The notes below the pieces were generated by a model. It did no database searches. It saw only the letters and a program-made list of their open reading frames with translations, and was not told where the DNA came from. This document shows, piece by piece, positions 36,740-42,039 of a stretch of DNA of 42,039 bases. The stretch comes from Crocinitomix sp. (GTDB lineage: Bacteria > Bacteroidota > Bacteroidia > Flavobacteriales_D > Crocinitomicaceae). The position numbers and the translations under genes are program-made. Positions within the stretch are counted from its first letter, which is position 1. Every line of letters starts with the position of its first letter. Where the stretch lies: positions 1 to 42,039 of the forward strand of contig JALQVX010000020.1 of the NCBI GenBank assembly GCA_023263555.1, written 5' to 3'.

Positions 36740-39586
36740 TTATTCACTTTTAGGTTCTAAACCATAGTTTTTACCCTTGTCAATTGCCGGCACACCTTCA
36801 CTCATCCACGCTGGCATAGGGTAACCCATAAGGTAATAATCGAAGAACTGCTTCATGCGAATGCTCAGATCTTTTCGGTTAGCTGTTTCCATTAAGTTAT
36901 GTCCGTCTCCGTTATAATTAAGGAGCCAAACAGGTTCATCTAATCTTCTAAGTCCCATAAATAATTCAATTCCTTGATACCACGGAACAGCACCATCACC
37001 ATCATTGTGCATGATCAGCAATGGAGTATTGACATGGTCGAGGTGAAATAAAGGTGAGTTTTCAATATATAATTCGGGTTTCTCCCAAATTGTATAACCA
37101 ATTCTGCTTTGTGTTCGCTCATATTGAAACATACGACTTAAACCAGATCCCCAACGAATACCGCCATAGGCGGAAAACATATTACTTACCGGTGCGCCTG
37201 CCATAGCAGCGGCGTATTTATCGGTCATTGTAATTAATTGAGCGGTTTGGTAACCTCCCCAGCTTTGTCCCTGTAAACCCATACGAGTGCTTTCAATCCA
37301 TGTATGCTTTTCTGTCAAATAATCAGTACCACTTACAATGCAGTCGTAGGCAGATGCTGCAGGATGTCCAGGTGTATATTCGATATCTGGAATAAAGATG
37401 AGATAGCCACTACTAACATATTCAGTCGGGTATACGATCGAAGCTGTTGGTTTGGGCGAATAGTAATTGTGAAAATTTTCGGTATATTTCTCGTAATAGT
37501 AAGTAATCATTGGGTACGATTTTGTAGAATCGAAATCCTCAGGCTTGTACAATAAGCCCCTCAAGGCACGACCTTCAAAACTCGTCCATTCAACCATTTC
37601 TACTGTTCCCCAATTGTATTCATCCTGTTGCGGGTTTGCAGTGGTTAAGGTTTTTGGGTTTTTGAAATCGTTACCAACAGTTTCTAATTCAGGATAATCC
37701 GTAAAACTCATACGCCTAATGATAAATTGGTTATCTTTTTCAGACTTTTGGATGGAAATAAATTTATGAGGGGATGAGAGTTGTTCGTTCATCACAAATA
37801 GACCTTTTTGTCCTGTTGCAAGTTCACTACTTGGTATTTTTTCTAATGAATAAATTGTTTCATCTTTGGTTTTATCATCTACACCAACGATTAGGTCTGT
37901 TGCAAGTTGAGTATAGGTACTGTCTCTATCAAACCGGGTTAAACGAAAAAAATGGTGCATTTCTTTTCCTTTTCCATGTGTTACACTGAACGATAAATTG
38001 GGGTTGGTAGGACAAAGTGCCCAAACGTCATAACGAGAATTTACTAGAAAATATTCTGTACCGTCTATTAAGGTCCATCCTTCACTTCCCTCTGAAAAGG
38101 GAATAAACGGATTACCATTACCATCTGAAGCAAATTCAGCATTTATTTCACCTGTTAAGTTCACTATTGTATTGGTTGAAAATGATTGAGCATACCACGT
38201 TGAATCGTTTCCTTCGTACCAAACCATATGTTTTGAGCTTGGCGCAAGACTTGTGGCATAACCATGGTTTGATTTAACAAGTAAGCGTTCACCCGTAAGT
38301 AGGTTAATTAGATAAATGTCTTCTTTCCAAGGGAAATCCCAATTGGTCGCTTTTAAGTAGGGGAGATCTGAAAAACCGAGCGCATAGTTCGAATTACCAT
38401 GGTCAACTGGTTGAATTCGCTTCAGTATTTCATCTTCTAATTGAACGAAAAGCTGGTCTTTAAGGTGATAAACACTCAAATAACTATTTCTTTCATCCCG
38501 TTTTTGCTCAAGTAATTGTTGAGGTTGTAGGCGTAGGTCGAAACTGCTCCAAACGTCTAATGTTGCTTTTTCAGAAGGAAGTAATGTGTCTTTCGGTTCT
38601 TGCTTTACGATCTTATTTGTACCACAATAAATTCGCGTTCCATCTCCAGAAAAATAGGGGTTCGAGAATTCTGACACCGTATAACCTGTTGGCATTCCTA
38701 CGGTGGTCGAATCGATTAGAATTTTAGTAATTGCTGATTCGGTATTACAATAGGATAAAGTATAGGTCTTACGTTTGTTTGTATCATTCGAGTGTAGGAT
38801 TAGTGCTTGTTCTCCGTCGTGATCAAACGTAACTTGTCTGATACTGTATTGATCTGTGAGAAGTGTTGTTGTTTCAAAATTATTTAGATCAACCAAGTGC
38901 GTGGAAAGCGTATCCTCTTTACCTTTTAAACTTGAATTATAGATGAGGTATTTTCCAGCTTCATCAAAGTAATAGGTCTTTACACCATGCACGATCATAG
39001 CTTTATCCGTAGTTGGATTGATGATATGAAGGGTCGTGCCACTTGTCTCGAACCGTGAGCAATCTTTCTTTTTTTTATGCCATTTACACTTTCTTTTTTC
39101 TGGGCATGCAGGTTGTTCGTCTAATTCAGAAAGATATGCAAACCATTCCCCTTTTTCCGCGATTTTAAATGATTTTACAGCTGGAATAAGGACTAAACTA
39201 TCTGTAGCAGGGTAAAAGATTGCCAAGGTGTCTTTCGGTAATTTATCTTCTTTTACTTTCGCCAATTGTAGTTTGCGGATGGTGTCATACTCTGGTTGTA
39301 TTAGAAAAAGAATCGTTTTTTCATTATATAAGAATTGTGCTTTATTCCCTCTACTAAAACTTCTTTTTGCCTTGCCGTCTATACGCTCTATATATAAGAA
39401 ACCATCACCAGTTAGTGGGTTGATTTCGTAGGTTACCAAATTACCGTATGTGGATTGTTGAACGTTGCTGATAGAGTTCCAACTGTCATAAACGGTGTGA
39501 TCTAATTTTTTTTTCGTTTGCGCCGTTGCTCCTAAACTAAGAATTAGTGCGGCAATTAAAGCAGCGGTGTTTTTAAATAATTTCAT
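36740..39586 (-). CDS. S9-family (prolyl oligopeptidase-like) secreted peptidase
   Basis: YPMITYYYEKYTENFHNYYSPKPTASIVYPTEYVSSGYLIFIPDIEYTPGHPAASAYDCIVSGTDYL...MGLQGQSWGGYQTAQLIT...MHNDGDGAVPWYQG...NGDGHNL (Ser/Asp/His triad regions); signal peptide. Confidence 0.9.
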   Translation of the reverse strand: MKLFKNTAALIAALILSLGATAQTKKKLDHTVYDSWNSISNVQQSTYGNLVTYEINPLTGDGFLYIERIDGKAKRSFSRGNKAQFLYNEKTILFLIQPEYDTIRKLQLAKVKEDKLPKDTLAIFYPATDSLVLIPAVKSFKIAEKGEWFAYLSELDEQPACPEKRKCKWHKKKKDCSRFETSGTTLHIINPTTDKAMIVHGVKTYYFDEAGKYLIYNSSLKGKEDTLSTHLVDLNNFETTTLLTDQYSIRQVTFDHDGEQALILHSNDTNKRKTYTLSYCNTESAITKILIDSTTVGMPTGYTVSEFSNPYFSGDGTRIYCGTNKIVKQEPKDTLLPSEKATLDVWSSFDLRLQPQQLLEQKRDERNSYLSVYHLKDQLFVQLEDEILKRIQPVDHGNSNYALGFSDLPYLKATNWDFPWKEDIYLINLLTGERLLVKSNHGYATSLAPSSKHMVWYEGNDSTWYAQSFSTNTIVNLTGEINAEFASDGNGNPFIPFSEGSEGWTLIDGTEYFLVNSRYDVWALCPTNPNLSFSVTHGKGKEMHHFFRLTRFDRDSTYTQLATDLIVGVDDKTKDETIYSLEKIPSSELATGQKGLFVMNEQLSSPHKFISIQKSEKDNQFIIRRMSFTDYPELETVGNDFKNPKTLTTANPQQDEYNWGTVEMVEWTSFEGRALRGLLYKPEDFDSTKSYPMITYYYEKYTENFHNYYSPKPTASIVYPTEYVSSGYLIFIPDIEYTPGHPAASAYDCIVSGTDYLTEKHTWIESTRMGLQGQSWGGYQTAQLITMTDKYAAAMAGAPVSNMFSAYGGIRWGSGLSRMFQYERTQSRIGYTIWEKPELYIENSPLFHLDHVNTPLLIMHNDGDGAVPWYQGIELFMGLRRLDEPVWLLNYNGDGHNLMETANRKDLSIRMKQFFDYYLMGYPMPAWMSEGVPAIDKGKNYGLEPKSE

Positions 39587-39609
39587 TTATAATCTATAAT
39601 TGAGTCGTA

Positions 39610-41988
39610 TTATCGTTGGCCAGAACCTGCAACTTTTAGGTCTATTTTATAATAAAAAACAGGTAGAAAACCAAGTTGGTATCGTTCCGCTGTAGGATTA
39701 TTAATATCTCCAGTATAAGTCAGGCCTAGTACGTTTTGGGTACCTAAAACATTCACTAAATCCAGACCAAATTCGTGGGTTATCTTTTTAGCATTAATGG
39801 TATAATTAAGCTTAGTGTCCAAACGGAAATAATCTTTAAAACGTTTTTCATTGTATCCAGCATCAAGGAAAATAATTTCTTTCAAAGAGTCGGTCATTAC
39901 TTGATTAACAGTTCCATAGCGTTTTCCGCCAGCGTATGTTACTTTTAAACCTATCGCAAATGTGTTTTTCTTTTGCTTACCCGTTTTATATTCCTTACCG
40001 GCTAAGAAGTTTAAGATATAGTTTCCGTTAAAGTCAGTGCTTCTTTGAATCCCGTCGCTTCCTACATATTGTGAGTTATATAAGCTAGCGTTTGTCATAA
40101 AAAAGAAACTATTATCGAAGTATTTTTGAATAGTTAACTCAATTCCGATATTGGATCCTGTACCCGTATTTTGTAGGGTGTCTGGAAAAAATCGTGAAAA
40201 CCCACTTCCTTGATTGAGGAGAGAAAAGGCGGAAGGTGTCGCTTCAACAGGTATATCATATAGGTACTGATAATAAAGTTCTGTTTTAAACATCATTAAT
40301 TTTTTAAATTGAGTTGTATAGCTTAAAACGGTGTGTATACTTCGCGAGAAATCAATTCCTAAATTATGAGGCTCTGTGTTTCCTTGTAGCTGATATGCAT
40401 ATATGTAAAGTGGATGGATTTGTGAATGCATACCTGCACCAATTGCTAAGACGCCTTTTTCTGAAACGGCATACTTTAGCCCTAATCGCGGTTCTGCTGG
40501 CGAGATAGAATTACTCATGGTAAAATATTGACTGTGGATACCTGCGTTTAAGGTTAAACGTTGGTTAATTTTGTAACGCCATTGCATAAAACCTTGAAGC
40601 AGCAATTCGGGACGAGTAGATTTATAATTCCAGCGATAGTAAAAATTCGTGGTTGAATCCGAAATATCTGTGCGAATAGAATCGATAAGATTAAAATGAT
40701 AGGCATCTACATTTAATCCGAATTTAATCAAGTGCTTTTGATTGATTTTATGATTGATACTCGTATAGGCCGAAGCAGTACCAATATCATACAAGTACCC
40801 CATCATGTTGAAAGGTTTAACGTTTTCTGGATAGATCCATTTATCGTCAGCCCCTAAAGTGCGCAGAATATATCGGTGATCGGTGTATTGCCCTTGTCGA
40901 GCGTAAGAAACCGTAGTTTTAAGGAAGGTTTTCTGGTTAAGTGGTTTCTTATATGTCAATCCACTTACGATCATGTTAGATCCAAAATACTGATCTCTAT
41001 CTTGCTCGCCAAAGGCGTCTTGAGCTTTTTCAGTTTGGTCGGAAATCAGAATAGAAATTGAACTCGACCCAGCCATACCCCACAAGGATAATTGCCCTCC
41101 TTTATTTAAGGGAAAATTAAATTTGAATGCACCATCTCCATAAACCGGTACAGCGTCTGTGCCATATTTTATTCCAACCTTATCCATTAAAGTCAGTGTT
41201 GAATAGCGTCCTAGAATAAGATAGCTTGCCTTTGATTTCTTAGAGAGCGGTCCTTCAAAAAGTAATTCTGTTCCTAAAAAGCCAAATTGTCCAGTGAATT
41301 CGTGGTTCATATCGTTTCCGCTTCTTACGCGGAGATCAAACACACCCGAAGTACTATTACCATACTCTGCAGGGAAGGCACTCATAAAAAAGTCGGAATT
41401 GTCTAGAAACTTATTGTTTAGGATTGAAACGGGTCCACCTGTTGATCCTGCAACCGCAAAATGATTTGGATTCGGAATAGAAACTCCTTCAATACGATAG
41501 ACGATCCCTAAGGGTGAGTTGCCTCGAATGACGAGGTCATTTCGCGAGTCATCCGTTCCAGTAGCACCAGCATAATTGGCAATCATTCTGGCGGGATCTC
41601 CTCGGCTACCGGCATACCTATTGGTTTCTTCTAATGAAAAGGATTGCGCACTAACTGTTGCCATTTCGTTGATTATTTCGCCTTTTTTCTCTGACGAAAC
41701 AACAACTTCTTCTCCTGTGATTCCCTGCTCTTCTAATTCTATTGTTAAAATAAGTTCTCGACCAGTGGTAACGATTACAGGAAGCTCTCTGCCTTCATAG
41801 CCGATTGAACTAATCATTAAAAGTTGTTTTCCGACAGGGACATTGTAAATTGCAAATTCTCCTTGTTCGTTCGAAATCCCTCCGAGCAGATCCCCAGCAT
41901 CTGTAGTCAATTTAATTTTAGGGACTACTTGAAAATACCACTCCAAAAAGTCTTTCATAGATTCACGCCATGTTTCTTCGTCATTCAT
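39610..41988 (-). CDS. TonB-dependent receptor with CarbopepD_reg-like N-terminus (N-terminus uncertain, frame open to window end)
   Basis: GGISNEQGEFAIYNVPVGKQLLMISSIGYEGRELP, plug NDLVIRGNSPLGIVYRIEGVSIPNPNHFAVAGSTGGPVSILNNKFLDNSDFFMSAFPAEYGNSTSGVFDLRVRSG, long beta-barrel. The frame upstream of 41988 has no stop up to 42039. Confidence 0.85.
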   Translation of the reverse strand: MNDEETWRESMKDFLEWYFQVVPKIKLTTDAGDLLGGISNEQGEFAIYNVPVGKQLLMISSIGYEGRELPVIVTTGRELILTIELEEQGITGEEVVVSSEKKGEIINEMATVSAQSFSLEETNRYAGSRGDPARMIANYAGATGTDDSRNDLVIRGNSPLGIVYRIEGVSIPNPNHFAVAGSTGGPVSILNNKFLDNSDFFMSAFPAEYGNSTSGVFDLRVRSGNDMNHEFTGQFGFLGTELLFEGPLSKKSKASYLILGRYSTLTLMDKVGIKYGTDAVPVYGDGAFKFNFPLNKGGQLSLWGMAGSSSISILISDQTEKAQDAFGEQDRDQYFGSNMIVSGLTYKKPLNQKTFLKTTVSYARQGQYTDHRYILRTLGADDKWIYPENVKPFNMMGYLYDIGTASAYTSINHKINQKHLIKFGLNVDAYHFNLIDSIRTDISDSTTNFYYRWNYKSTRPELLLQGFMQWRYKINQRLTLNAGIHSQYFTMSNSISPAEPRLGLKYAVSEKGVLAIGAGMHSQIHPLYIYAYQLQGNTEPHNLGIDFSRSIHTVLSYTTQFKKLMMFKTELYYQYLYDIPVEATPSAFSLLNQGSGFSRFFPDTLQNTGTGSNIGIELTIQKYFDNSFFFMTNASLYNSQYVGSDGIQRSTDFNGNYILNFLAGKEYKTGKQKKNTFAIGLKVTYAGGKRYGTVNQVMTDSLKEIIFLDAGYNEKRFKDYFRLDTKLNYTINAKKITHEFGLDLVNVLGTQNVLGLTYTGDINNPTAERYQLGFLPVFYYKIDLKVAGSGQR

Positions 41989-42039
41989 TAGATAGACACA
42001 GCTTTTATATAACTTTTTTATTCTAGCCGTATTACCTGT

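Noticed and set aside
1-42039. CRISPR array, prophage, transposon or restriction/defence island
   Set aside because: No regularly spaced repeats, cas genes, integrase, transposase, or methylase/nuclease defence genes seen.

Overview
The window is a 42 kb chromosomal segment from a Bacteroidota bacterium, probably Flavobacteriales/Crocinitomicaceae-like. I infer this from the CHU_C/gliding-motility C-terminal domains, DUF4175, CarbopepD_reg-TonB receptors and two-component-propeller proteins; it is not proven. I see no rRNA, CRISPR array, phage or IS element. The content is mostly housekeeping genes: rpiB, gltX-folB, an RsbW-like ATPase-ybeY-mnmG-methyltransferase run, thyA-folA-topB, ferritin, rnr, and one tRNA-Cys. 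Interspersed are secreted or envelope proteins (MORN-repeat, CotH, S9 peptidase, TonB receptor) and signalling genes. Two observations stand out. (1) Four near-consensus parS (ParB-binding) sequences lie within about 2 kb around mnmG. Two are embedded in coding sequence, both read as Ser-Arg-Glu-Thr, and a third supplies the ybeY stop codon. (2) A compact four-gene operon encodes a YfiR/DUF4154-like protein, a periplasmic TPR protein, a HAMP-SpoIIE phosphatase and a 1295-aa protein. The 1295-aa protein joins a two-component-type beta-propeller + Y_Y_Y sensor to a class III adenylate cyclase and a C-terminal HD domain. Together they look like a complete envelope-sensing cAMP module.
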